Source of the DNA: Saprospiraceae bacterium
GTDB taxonomy: Bacteria; Bacteroidota; Bacteroidia; Chitinophagales; Saprospiraceae
DNA: 39,797 nucleotides
Assembly: GCA_020627825.1 (NCBI GenBank)
Contig: JAHDGD010000021.1
Coordinates: 1 to 39,797, forward strand
Direction of reading: 5' to 3'
Positions 16,185 through 24,161 of this stretch are shown piece after piece. Both the position numbers and the translations under genes were made by a program. Below the pieces are notes generated by a model that was not told the DNA's origin, ran no database searches, and worked only from the letters and a program-made list of their open reading frames with translations. How positions within the stretch are numbered: the stretch's first letter is position 1; the number at the start of each line of letters is the position of its first letter.

Positions 16185-19088
16185 TTATTTTGCATAGATT
16201 TCTAAAGTCTCGCCATTTTTTCCTCCACTTTCTACAATCGTCTTTGATGCTTCCAATGCGATTCCCAGACGAGGAAATATAAGCTTATAGTCAGTTCCTT
16301 CTTGCAATAGTCCTGCATCGGTCAATTCAAGTACAATATCTGAACCTGTCATATTGGAGGGCAACTCCAGTTCATATTCTTCTCCTTCAACAACTAAATT
16401 TATATCAAAATTCTCCGCTTCTACTGCTGATTCACCGGTCGAACTATTGTCCATTGCTTGTACCTCTTCCAGCTTATTTTCCAATTCCTTATTTAACTCC
16501 TGTGCTTGGTCAAGTTTTTGCGTCACATCTTGCACTTGTATTTCCAACTGCTTTATTGAATCCTGAGCTTCTTCTAACTTTGTTTGTAATGCATTAATAT
16601 CATCACTTGAAGATGTTACATCTGCTAAACTTGATGTCAATTTGGTAATCTCTGCATTCAAATTTGCATTTGTATCCATCAAGCTATTTTCTGTTTTCAA
16701 TAACTCATTGTACTTTGTTTGCAACTCCTCGAAAGCACTATCTGCATTTGATGACAAACTTTCTATTGTTGAATCTTTATCTTCAAGTTGTTTCTTTAGT
16801 TGCTCAAACTTTTTCTCTAATTCCGATTTCTCCTTTTCATTTGATGTAAGTAAATCTTTATGATCTGAAATTTCTTTTTCTAAGGTGTTAACGGTTTCCA
16901 TCAACGTTTTTAATTCTTCCGATGACTTACCTTCAGTCTCTGTCTGATTTGTCTTGATATCAATTAATTCAGACTGTAATTCTTTTATCTTTTCATCTTT
17001 TGAGCCAATCATTTCTAGCTGTGCGTCTAATTGACTTTTAAAGGCAATGAAATCTTCCTGATTCGTTTTCAACTCATTTTCTTTTTCTTCAAGTTCTTTC
17101 TTTAAAACTTCATTTGTTTCTTTCGTTGATTTTACCTCGCTTTGCAAAGCATCCAATTCAGTTGAAGATTGTTTTGATGCTTCAGAAAGATTTGCTTTAG
17201 TCGCATCAAACTCTTCGCTTAAAGAATTAAGTTCTTGTTGGCTAGATTGAAGCTTTTCTGTTATGCTTTCAACTTCTTTTTTCAACCTTTCACACTCATC
17301 AACCTTCTCTTTTAAACTGGTTTGCGCATTTTCTAACTCACTTTGTAAAGCAGTAGAATGTTGCTCAAGACTATCCGTTTTGGAAGAATGGACTTCAAGC
17401 TCCACTAATTGTGATTGAATAGCTTCTCTTTCTTTATCTTTTGAAGCTAAAACTTCTTGTAAAGCATTCATTTCAAGCTGTTTAGCATTGAATTTCTCTT
17501 CTAAGGCTAATTTTTCCTTTTCAAATTCCGAAAGCAGAGTTTCTTTTTCTTTTTGGAATGAAGCAGCCATATTACTTACCTCCGAAGAAGATTTTGCTGA
17601 AGCTTCTTGTAATGCATTTAATTGTTCTTGCGAAGCTTTTAATGCCTCCTCTAATTCGGATAATTCAGCTTTGTACTTTTCTATTTCTCGATTATTAACT
17701 TCTTGAACTTCTCTTAATGTTGCTAATTCACTTACCACTGATGAAGAACTTTCTGCTTGTTCTTCCATGTCGGATTGCAACATAAAGATCTTATCTTCCA
17801 ATGTTATTTTTTCGGCTTCAAGCTCCTTGAGTTTATCATTAGCCTCACTTAATTTTTCATTGGCATCAATAAACTTCTCCTCCGAATCTAGATACTCCTC
17901 TATGATGGTATCTTTTTCATTAATATCAAGTTTTAATTGCTTATTCTCAGCTTTTAACTCCTTTATATTTTTAGTTGCTTCTCCAGCATTTTCAGTTAAT
18001 CTTACAATCTCAGCATCTTTTACTTCCATCATCTTTTGCTGCTGTTCTTCTGCACTTTGCTCAAAAGTATCTTTCAATTCGGATATGTGAGCGCTTAGTT
18101 CATTAACCATAGTCTCATATCTAGCATTCTCCTTTTTCAGGTTCGCTAATTGGTTGCTTAGATCAGTAGTTTTTGTATGTTCGTCTTTTAATTGAAGCTG
18201 AATTGAAGACATCTCATCTCTTGGAACAGAGGTTGAACTAAGTTCTTCAAAATCAGCACTAAGCACCTCATAGTCAGATGTTAGTTGTTCCAGGTCTTGA
18301 ACATTAGAATCGTAATCATCTTTTAGAATTAAGTACTCATCTTGGATGGAAGAAAAATTAGTCTCTAAATTCTCTATTGTTTCTTTTAAGCTTGCCTTCG
18401 ACTCTTCCGTCTCCTTTTCCAAACTATCCATGCCTGCAATCAACTTACGATTTTCTGCGAGTAACGTGTCGACGCTTTCTTGCAATTTTGCATTTGCTTT
18501 TGATACACTTCCTTGATTGGATTGTAGGCTTTGATTTTCTTCAGCTAAAACTTGTTTTTCCTCTTCTAAGCTAAGCTTTTCTTGAGCTATTGTTAAATTT
18601 TCCTGATATATCTCATGCTTCTCTTGTGCTAAAAGCTCATTTTGCTGCAACAACAAATCTTTTTCCTTTCTTAAGCTTTCTACCTCTAAATCTTGTTGCT
18701 TTTTTTCTAAAGTTAATTTTTGAAATGCGCGCTCGAGTTCGGTAAGTTTTGCTTGCAAAGCTAAATCTGGATCAACATGTACAGGTCTTTGCTCAACAAT
18801 TGGTGCTACTGGAATTGGTGTTTCAACTACCGGTTCTGGAACAACAGACTCTACTACTTCCTCTATCTCTGGTTCTAGAATAACTTCTTTTTGTATTACT
18901 GGAGGACGTTCTATTTCAGGTTCTGGAGTAGGTGGGATTGTTGGTTCTGAATAGGATCGATTTATAATTTGATCAGGTACTGGAGACGTAGAAGGTCTTC
19001 GTTTTTTGATAACGATCTTCGGTCGGTCACTATTGGAAGGGGGATTTTTTTCCTCGTCATCCGACTTTTTAAATAATTTTTTGATCAT
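16185..19088 (-). CDS. Long coiled-coil protein with C-terminal YukD/ubiquitin-like domain
   Basis: This 967-residue cytoplasmic protein has no signal peptide. Residues 1-30 are basic (KKLFKK, IVIKKRR) and 30-105 are Pro/Glu-rich and low-complexity (TPEPEIERPP). From about 106 to 885 there is nearly unbroken coiled coil (Leu/Glu/Lys heptads). Residues 893-967 form a separate compact domain: FDINLVVEGEEYELELP, DIVLELTDAGLL, YKLIFPRLG, IALEASKTIVESGG, KNGETLEIYAK. This follows the strand-helix-strand order and the final G-x-x-x-G-[DE]-x-L-E-I signature of YukD/EsaB ubiquitin-like proteins. There is no terminal Gly-Gly. It is a single gene with 180 bp of A+T-rich DNA upstream. A structural or cytoskeletal role is inference; the beta-grasp call is by eye. 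Confidence 0.75.
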   Translation of the reverse strand: MIKKLFKKSDDEEKNPPSNSDRPKIVIKKRRPSTSPVPDQIINRSYSEPTIPPTPEPEIERPPVIQKEVILEPEIEEVVESVVPEPVVETPIPVAPIVEQRPVHVDPDLALQAKLTELERAFQKLTLEKKQQDLEVESLRKEKDLLLQQNELLAQEKHEIYQENLTIAQEKLSLEEEKQVLAEENQSLQSNQGSVSKANAKLQESVDTLLAENRKLIAGMDSLEKETEESKASLKETIENLETNFSSIQDEYLILKDDYDSNVQDLEQLTSDYEVLSADFEELSSTSVPRDEMSSIQLQLKDEHTKTTDLSNQLANLKKENARYETMVNELSAHISELKDTFEQSAEEQQQKMMEVKDAEIVRLTENAGEATKNIKELKAENKQLKLDINEKDTIIEEYLDSEEKFIDANEKLSEANDKLKELEAEKITLEDKIFMLQSDMEEQAESSSSVVSELATLREVQEVNNREIEKYKAELSELEEALKASQEQLNALQEASAKSSSEVSNMAASFQKEKETLLSEFEKEKLALEEKFNAKQLEMNALQEVLASKDKEREAIQSQLVELEVHSSKTDSLEQHSTALQSELENAQTSLKEKVDECERLKKEVESITEKLQSSQQELNSLSEEFDATKANLSEASKQSSTELDALQSEVKSTKETNEVLKKELEEKENELKTNQEDFIAFKSQLDAQLEMIGSKDEKIKELQSELIDIKTNQTETEGKSSEELKTLMETVNTLEKEISDHKDLLTSNEKEKSELEKKFEQLKKQLEDKDSTIESLSSNADSAFEELQTKYNELLKTENSLMDTNANLNAEITKLTSSLADVTSSSDDINALQTKLEEAQDSIKQLEIQVQDVTQKLDQAQELNKELENKLEEVQAMDNSSTGESAVEAENFDINLVVEGEEYELELPSNMTGSDIVLELTDAGLLQEGTDYKLIFPRLGIALEASKTIVESGGKNGETLEIYAK

Positions 19089-19268
19089 TTTCTTAACGGT
19101 TTACTTCACAATATAAATAGAAAATTTGGAAAAATCTACTCTATTCAAAGCCCCTGGTGTTTACTGACAATTTTATTTCATTAATGGAATTCTATTAAGA
19201 AATCCAAACAATTGACAATTACAAAGAATAAATATAACAATTAATTAGTATATGATATTTCTCATAAT

Positions 19269-19856
19269 TCATAGCTTCTTCAATAGAGCATACCAATTTC
19301 TATGCCTCATTTTATAAAATGAACGCAAATACTGCGCAAATATTGGGGTCAGAACTCCAGCATACAGCTCAATGGTATCAGTATAAATAACTTGATCACC
19401 TCCTGATTCTTCCCATGAAAGTCTGTGATCCCATACCTTTGCTATGGAATTATATTCTCTCGTTTGAATGTAATACTCATCATGATTGATCTCTTCAATA
19501 TAAATAGTGTGTTCTCCTCCTATTGGTAAAATCCCATATGACAATGGCTTAAGAATATACGTCGAATCTTCTATAAAATAAGGACTTTGTGGAGCTTTTA
19601 TGACGTTTAGTTTTGTCATAGGTTGTGTCACCATTTTTGTATGCTCGATTAGTTGTTCTGCTTCCCAAAACTCTTCTTTTGTGTATGGAAATAATGTTGT
19701 GACTCTTATTTTGACTCCTTTCCTTTCTTTTCCTTTGTACTGTATTGTAATCCGTTCAAGTCTGGTTTCAGATCGACTTCTTTCAGTAGTTTGACCATAA
19801 AAAATGCACCAACTAAAAGAAAATATAAAAACTAAAGTCATTTCTTTCATCACCAT
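19269..19856 (-). CDS. Exported START/SRPBCC-like hypothetical protein
   Basis: This 195-residue protein has a hydrophobic N-terminus ending YGQ (signal peptide). The body resembles SRPBCC/START-fold ligand-binding proteins: an early FPYTKEEFWEAEQL, then IYIEEINHDEYYIQTREYN, VWDHRLSWEESGG, VIYTDTIELYAG, and a long C-terminal helix FAQYLRSFYKMRHRNWYALLKKL. The function is unknown. Its ATG overlaps the stop of the NTF2-like gene (ATGGTGA), so the two are translationally coupled and may handle the same small molecule. Confidence 0.7.
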   Translation of the reverse strand: MVMKEMTLVFIFSFSWCIFYGQTTERSRSETRLERITIQYKGKERKGVKIRVTTLFPYTKEEFWEAEQLIEHTKMVTQPMTKLNVIKAPQSPYFIEDSTYILKPLSYGILPIGGEHTIYIEEINHDEYYIQTREYNSIAKVWDHRLSWEESGGDQVIYTDTIELYAGVLTPIFAQYLRSFYKMRHRNWYALLKKL

Positions 19857-20329
19857 GTATTTTCAGGAATTTCACATGTATCTTTATAACGTGTATCAGC
19901 TATGTTATAGATTTTCCAGCCCTCTGATGTCTTGAAAAAACTAAAAAAGTTCGTTCCACAATGACTAAATTGATCATCGAGAAAGAAATAATATTTAACT
20001 GCCATAGTAGCAAGAAGTCCATCTACATAAATGGCATACTCCCCTAATCTTTCATCATAAATTTCTTTATGTTCAGCTCCTACAGATTTCAAAAAACCTT
20101 CAACATCTGAAGCGAATAATTTCCGTTGATCTCCTCTTTGCATAGCTGTAAACATAGAACATTCATCATGGAAACATGCCGCCATTAATGATGTATCACT
20201 TGATCTCATACCATCAAATAATTGACCTACAAGTTCTTTTATTTGAAGCGTATCATTTTGCTGGGTCCATCCATATTTGGCTAGAAAACAAAGCATACAA
20301 ATCATTCCCCATTGCACTACTCTATTCAT
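19850..20329 (-). CDS. Exported NTF2-like (SnoaL/DUF4440-type) protein
   Basis: This 159-residue protein has a signal peptide (1-22, GWT|Q) and a cone-shaped NTF2-like fold pattern: IKELVGQLFDGMRSSD, LMAACFHDECSMFTA, a central VEGFLKSVG, YAIYVDGLLATMAVKYYFFLDDQFSHCG and FFSFFKTSEGWKIYNIADTRY. Such domains bind small ligands or act as simple lyases or isomerases. It overlaps the downstream START-like gene by 7 bp. Confidence 0.82.
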   Translation of the reverse strand: MNRVVQWGMICMLCFLAKYGWTQQNDTLQIKELVGQLFDGMRSSDTSLMAACFHDECSMFTAMQRGDQRKLFASDVEGFLKSVGAEHKEIYDERLGEYAIYVDGLLATMAVKYYFFLDDQFSHCGTNFFSFFKTSEGWKIYNIADTRYKDTCEIPENTW

Positions 20330-20415
20330 AAAAACTCTTTGTTAATTAAAATTTAAATATAAAGAAATTAGATGGCGTATTTAAATCACATATCGTTTGC
20401 CTCAAAAATTATCGT

Positions 20416-20823
20416 ATGATGAAAAACATAATCTTAAGCATGATCCTTCTAATATTACTTTGGTCATGCTCCTCCGACAACTCTATTATTGATCGTGCAC
20501 AAGGGCAATGGAATCTGCAATATACCGAAGGTCCTGATGGAAACAATATCTTAACTATGCCATGGACCGTTTTAATCATAGAGGATCATTTATTTACTTT
20601 ATCCGACAACAAAGAGGAGGATATAAAAGAAATTGCTAACGGTCAATTAATCCCATGTGATAATGCTATTTTAAACAATTGTTTCACATTTGAATTTGAG
20701 CAAAAAAATACGGATGCTCAAATGGACTTAGAAATTAATACGTCTAAAATATTAAGGTTTAATAATGGTAAATTTAGTGTAGAAGGAATTCACAATATGG
20801 AAGTATCTTATTTTTTTGAATAA
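20416..20823 (+). CDS. Small lipoprotein, unknown function
   Basis: This 135-residue protein has a lipobox LLWSC (Cys18) followed by SSDNS. The body begins AQGQWNLQYTEGPDG, reminiscent of small lipocalin-like Bacteroidota lipoproteins, but I cannot assign a family. It is divergent from the NTF2-like gene. A GGGCTCGAGCCC palindrome starts immediately after its stop codon. Confidence 0.75.
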   Translation: MMKNIILSMILLILLWSCSSDNSIIDRAQGQWNLQYTEGPDGNNILTMPWTVLIIEDHLFTLSDNKEEDIKEIANGQLIPCDNAILNNCFTFEFEQKNTDAQMDLEINTSKILRFNNGKFSVEGIHNMEVSYFFE

Positions 20824-20824
20824 T

Positions 20825-20848
20825 TTTTTTGGGCTCGAGCCCAAAAAA
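20825..20848. repeat. Palindrome family member, perfect 24-bp copy (intergenic)
   Basis: Six T, GGGCTCGAGCCC (20831-20842) and six A form a perfect 24-bp palindrome starting one base after the lipoprotein stop codon. The A-run follows the hairpin on both strands, so it is not an intrinsic terminator. Confidence 0.85.
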
Positions 20849-21022
20849 TAGTTGGCGAAAATCCACCTTAAATACGCAATACATGCTAATATCTGGTTGG
20901 TGAATAATTAAAAATGGAACTAAAAATAATAAAGAAAAGTTATTACTACGGTTGTCTTTATGACATGCTATTTTTTTATGAATATTTAGCTTAAAAATTA
21001 TGTTTTAAGTTAATTTATATAG

Positions 21023-21030
21023 CATATTTG
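21023..21030 (+). promoter_or_regulatory. Candidate ssrA -7 element (CATATTTG)
   Basis: CATATTTG is a 7/8 match to TAnnTTTG, about 39 bp upstream of the mature tmRNA 5' end. A short leader would be removed by RNase P. The -33 element is not clear. Confidence 0.3.
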
Positions 21031-21068
21031 AGGGCTGAAATCATAAAAAAGAAGTTGATTGAAAAAAT

Positions 21069-21435
21069 GGGGCTGAACGGTATCGACAGGAATGATATTC
21101 GGTTAGTAAGCATGCAGGGGAATGATTGTTTACTCCTTAAAGATGACAATCGAACTATAATTGGCGAAAGAAACTTCGCACTAGCTGCCTAATCTAGGAT
21201 TAGAAAGCTTTTTGGGCCGCTCGCTTGACGTCTGATACACAGCGATGCCGCCTATCAAACAACTTTCGGACTAGGGAAAGAGGATGTTCCGACTCCTACC
21301 CGAAATTTAGGAAATAAGCTGATGGCCGGTGGCTTTTACACCACGCCTGATGACGAAAATCTAAAGTAAAAGCTAAGCATGTAGAAAGCTCTCCGTTGCT
21401 TTCTCTGGACCAGAGTTCGAATCTCTGCAGCTCCA
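21069..21435 (+). ncRNA. ssrA: tmRNA (transfer-messenger RNA)
   Basis: The 5' end GGGGCTGAACGG (21069) pairs with CAGCTCC (21428-21434) to form a 7-bp tRNA-like acceptor stem with one G-U pair. The 3' arm includes GTTCGAATC, the T-loop motif. The CCA tail is not encoded in full (the DNA reads CCACAA), so it is added later. The tag frame runs 21163-21192, GGC GAA AGA AAC TTC GCA CTA GCT GCC TAA, giving GERNFALAA, a degradation tag of the Bacteroidota ALAA-ending type. tmRNA with SmpB rescues stalled ribosomes. Confidence 0.96.
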
Positions 21436-21462
21436 CAAGAACTATTTTATGTCAATTAGTTA

Positions 21463-21503
21463 AGCTGAATTTCTCACAAGAGAAGTTCGGCTTTTTTATT
21501 TTT
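21463..21503 (+). terminator. Intrinsic terminator of ssrA
   Basis: A 13-bp stem (AGCTGAATTTCTC, 21463-21475; GAGAAGTTCGGCT, 21480-21492, with two G-U pairs in RNA) has an ACAA loop and is followed by a T-rich run. Confidence 0.88.
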
Positions 21504-21527
21504 GGCAACAATTCATTTCGATTTTCT

Positions 21528-21535
21528 TAGTTTTG
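21528..21535 (+). promoter_or_regulatory. -7 element TAGTTTTG for the first barrel gene
   Basis: This is an exact TAnnTTTG match 40 bp upstream of the ATG at 21576. A TTTGG lies about 23 bp upstream as a loosely spaced -33 element. Confidence 0.4.
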
Positions 21536-21575
21536 TAATTGTTCTACTTAACATCAAAAATCTAATTTTTAAAAC

Positions 21576-22232
21576 ATGAAAAATTACGTAACACTCCTTT
21601 TCTTTTTGATCACTCCTCTTTTCGTATTCGCTCAAGAAAGCATTGAAAAAAACAATAAATCCATCACAAAAAAAGAGAACTCTCGTTTAAAAACAAAGTA
21701 CAAGCCCTTAAGACAACAAAGACCATTCGCAATAAAATTAGAAGCTGGCTTCAATTCTATTGCAGGAGGCGGATTAACAACATCAATTTATCCAAATAAG
21801 AATCTTGTTTTTGATGTTGGTGGAGGTTACGGAATAAAGGGTTTTCGCTTTGGTTTACAATGTAGATATTTAATTAAAACAAAATCTTTTTCTCCTTACT
21901 TAGGTCTAGGCGTATCGAGGAGTATGTCTCAAAGTAATGTCATCAATTTAAATTCGAGTTTCACTGATGAAAATAATGTTACAACAACGGAAACAATTAT
22001 ATATTCAATCAATAATGTAAACCATTTACGTCCCACTTTAGGCATAGAATTTTTCTCAAAAAATGGGTTTATTTTTGAATGCAGTGCTGGATATGCATTT
22101 ACATTAAATGATCCGTATAATCTTATAGGAGGAGGGGGAGAACGAGTTGAGAAAGAACTTAATTTTACCTATGGTAACGGAATCATTCTCTCATTCTCAC
22201 TTGGCTATTCTTTTGCATTCAACATTCATTAA
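21576..22232 (+). CDS. Outer-membrane beta-barrel protein (paralogue of 22918-23547)
   Basis: This 218-residue protein has a signal peptide (1-19, VFA|Q), a basic linker (about 20-50) and then amphipathic strands typical of an 8-strand porin-like outer-membrane protein: FAIKLEAGFNSIAGGG, VGGGYGIKGFRFGLQCRY, FSPYLGLGVS, LRPTLGIEFFSKNGFIF, YGNGIILSFSLGYSF. The strand order and the SPYLGLG and GNGIILSF blocks are shared with the protein at 22918-23547, so they are paralogues. The function is unknown. It is followed after 5 bp by a small secreted protein gene. Confidence 0.8.
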   Translation: MKNYVTLLFFLITPLFVFAQESIEKNNKSITKKENSRLKTKYKPLRQQRPFAIKLEAGFNSIAGGGLTTSIYPNKNLVFDVGGGYGIKGFRFGLQCRYLIKTKSFSPYLGLGVSRSMSQSNVINLNSSFTDENNVTTTETIIYSINNVNHLRPTLGIEFFSKNGFIFECSAGYAFTLNDPYNLIGGGGERVEKELNFTYGNGIILSFSLGYSFAFNIH

Positions 22233-22237
22233 AGTAG

Positions 22238-22666
22238 ATGGGAATGTTAAAAAAAGCTGACGTTTTTTCGATACTTTTTACCTTCTTTTTCATATCCAAC
22301 ATATGTTTTGGTCAATCTTCTGAATTTCATAAAAGTACAAAATCAAAACTAAGCTTAATGTACGATAAATGTTATGCCTCGAGTGACTTAGTTCTAGAGG
22401 GAAAAGTTACTGATATTAAAGTTGTTTTTGATCCGAATTTCAATATGAATACAACTCAATATCACTTACAAGTCCTTCAGCAATTAAAAGGTCAACAAGT
22501 ACAATATTTAATAGTAACAATCAAAGGAGGTGGGAACGTTGAACTGTCCCATACTACCGCTTTAACAAATCAAGAACGGTACATTCTTTATCTGAACAGC
22601 ACGTCAATTAATGGAACAAATTATAATATGCTTAAAGGACTAAACTGTCATTGTATTCTTAAATAA
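22238..22666 (+). CDS. Small secreted protein, netrin/OB-like in appearance
   Basis: This 142-residue protein has a signal peptide ending CFG|Q. The body CYASSDLVLEGKVTDIKVV, YHLQVLQQLKGQQVQYLIVTIKGGG and NQERYILYLN follows a pattern seen in small extracellular Bacteroidota proteins where a strand-rich domain precedes a longer secreted protein. There is no T9SS tail. It begins 5 bp after the first barrel gene and is presumably co-transcribed. The function is unknown. Confidence 0.7.
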   Translation: MGMLKKADVFSILFTFFFISNICFGQSSEFHKSTKSKLSLMYDKCYASSDLVLEGKVTDIKVVFDPNFNMNTTQYHLQVLQQLKGQQVQYLIVTIKGGGNVELSHTTALTNQERYILYLNSTSINGTNYNMLKGLNCHCILK

Positions 22667-22845
22667 AGCAGACATATTTCATACGTAAAGATATATATAT
22701 GAAGTAAGCTTTAAGATTCAATCCCGCAAATGATACAATACAATAAACCTCCACATTGAATTCGTATTCTAAAAAAAACATAATGAGCAAATCTCTTTAT
22801 ATATTGGTCATTTAAAGTGAAAACTGATTTTTTTACTTATAATGC

Positions 22846-22872
22846 TTGGTTTAACTATTTTCGTTACCTTTA
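22846..22872 (+). promoter_or_regulatory. Candidate Bacteroidota promoter (TTG-N16-TACCTTTA)
   Basis: The -33-like TTG is at 22846-22848. After 16 bp comes TACCTTTA (22865-22872, 7/8 match to TAnnTTTG), 46 bp before the ATG at 22918. It gives the second barrel gene its own promoter. Confidence 0.4.
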
Positions 22873-22917
22873 AGCTTAAATATGTAACACGATTTACTTA
22901 ATATAAAACAAACAATT

Positions 22918-23547
22918 ATGAAAAAATTGAACATCTTTTTACTAATCCTTTTATGTCCTATTCTACTTTTGGCAAATGGAATGGAGGATGATAAAAAAAG
23001 AAAAAAGAAGAAAAAAAGAGGTGCAGCTACGGAAATAAGAGCTGAAAGACAAATTGGAATAACTTTAGATGGTGGTTGGAATACTCCGGGAGCAAATGGA
23101 GTTCTTGTCTCTTATTATGCTACTCCTAGAATTGGAATTGATGGTGGTGTTGGGTTTGGAGTTAAAGGTCCTAAACTAGGTGTACGAGGAAAATACATGT
23201 TATCTACAAATAATTTTGCTCCTTATGTTGGTCTCGGTCTTTCTGGTAAATTAGGAAGAACTCAAGGAATTGAGACGTTTGAAACGATTGAAGATCCCGA
23301 TTCAGGGCTATTTGTCAATTTACCTTTGACTTATAATACCAATAGAGCTTTGTATATTCAACCAACTATTGGTTTTGAATTCATGTCGAATGGTGGCTTT
23401 GTTGTAGGACTTGCTACAGGTTATTCGATTGCTGCAACAGCTCCTTATGAATTTACTCAGAATTTTGGACCGGAAACAGATGCTGCATTAAATCTTATAT
23501 TTGGTAATGGAATTATACTTTCTTTCAATATTGGATATGCATTTTAA
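22918..23547 (+). CDS. Outer-membrane beta-barrel protein with Lys-rich N-terminal tract
   Basis: This 209-residue paralogue of the 21576-22232 product has a signal peptide (about 1-20), then a strikingly basic tract DDKKRKKKKKRG (about 24-36). Barrel strands follow: IGITLDGGWNTPGANG, IGIDGGVGFGVKGPKLGVRG, FAPYVGLGLSG, YIQPTIGFEFMSNGGF and the C-terminal FGNGIILSFNIGYAF, ending in Phe as expected for Bam-dependent insertion. The role of the lysine run at the mature N-terminus is unknown; it could bind LPS or nucleic acid (inference). Confidence 0.8.
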   Translation: MKKLNIFLLILLCPILLLANGMEDDKKRKKKKKRGAATEIRAERQIGITLDGGWNTPGANGVLVSYYATPRIGIDGGVGFGVKGPKLGVRGKYMLSTNNFAPYVGLGLSGKLGRTQGIETFETIEDPDSGLFVNLPLTYNTNRALYIQPTIGFEFMSNGGFVVGLATGYSIAATAPYEFTQNFGPETDAALNLIFGNGIILSFNIGYAF

Positions 23548-23609
23548 TGCCCTTTAAATTTAAGATTTTGAAATAATACTATTTGCATTTCAAAGAAATT
23601 CTAAATAAA

Positions 23610-23646
23610 AAAAGCGCTTAAGTTTTAAAAAGACTTAAGCGCTTTT
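23610..23646. terminator. Bidirectional terminator between convergent genes
   Basis: AAAAGCGCTTAAGT (23610-23623) and ACTTAAGCGCTTTT (23633-23646) form a 14-bp perfect stem with a 9-nt loop, with T/A runs at both ends. It separates the barrel gene (+) from the DUF6428 gene (-). Confidence 0.85.
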
Positions 23647-23677
23647 CTATTGTTATTATATCAATTAAACACTTTAC

Positions 23678-24142
23678 TTAACAACATCCTGTTCCAGGCT
23701 CGCAAGTAGACTTTGCTGTTAAACTAGATAAATCAATCATTTTCTTTTCAGGAATTCCGCATGCATCTTGTGCAAGACATGCAGTTCGAGTAGACAACAG
23801 ATAATATGCTCCATCTTTATACGCCAACTCATACCGTCCTATTGTGGCGCCTTGATATTCTACTTCGACCTCTAAATCTCCTAGTCCAAGCCTTTCTTTC
23901 GATAGTGCGATAATATGTCTTAATTTTTCGCCCTTCAATCTATGATCGAAGTCATTGGCTTCCCATAATTGCAGACTAACTTTCTTCTCTATTCGTTCAA
24001 CTCCTCCACAATCAATAAAATGTTTCGTAACCAACCCCACTTCTGTAACATGAAAATGTGAGGCCACTTTCGAACCATCTGGTAAAATAAAATCGATACC
24101 TTCTTTACCGAGCAGAGACTCCTGGAATTCTGATAATTTCAT
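23678..24142 (-). CDS. DUF6428 family protein
   Basis: This 154-residue cytoplasmic protein carries the DUF6428 signature blocks: MKLSEFQESL, DFILPDGSKVASHFHVTEVG, HFIDCGGVERIEKKVSLQLW, EANDFDHRLKGEKLRHII, EVEYQGATIGRYEL and ACLAQDACGIPEKK. It ends in a Cys-rich tail STCEPGTGCC. Relatives are usually found beside ArsR-type regulators and arsenic-resistance genes; none are in this window, so it is an orphan here. Metal or metalloid binding through the many cysteines is inference. Confidence 0.8.
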   Translation of the reverse strand: MKLSEFQESLLGKEGIDFILPDGSKVASHFHVTEVGLVTKHFIDCGGVERIEKKVSLQLWEANDFDHRLKGEKLRHIIALSKERLGLGDLEVEVEYQGATIGRYELAYKDGAYYLLSTRTACLAQDACGIPEKKMIDLSSLTAKSTCEPGTGCC

Positions 24143-24161
24143 AATTATAATTTTCTTTGTA

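Noticed and set aside
17767-18090. Ser-rich ORFs on the plus strand across the coiled-coil gene
   Set aside because: Ser/Phe-rich products are the mirror of Glu/Lys-rich coiled-coil codons.
20825-20848. Palindrome as terminator of the small lipoprotein gene
   Set aside because: The hairpin is followed by A residues on both strands, not a T-run, so it does not fit an intrinsic terminator.
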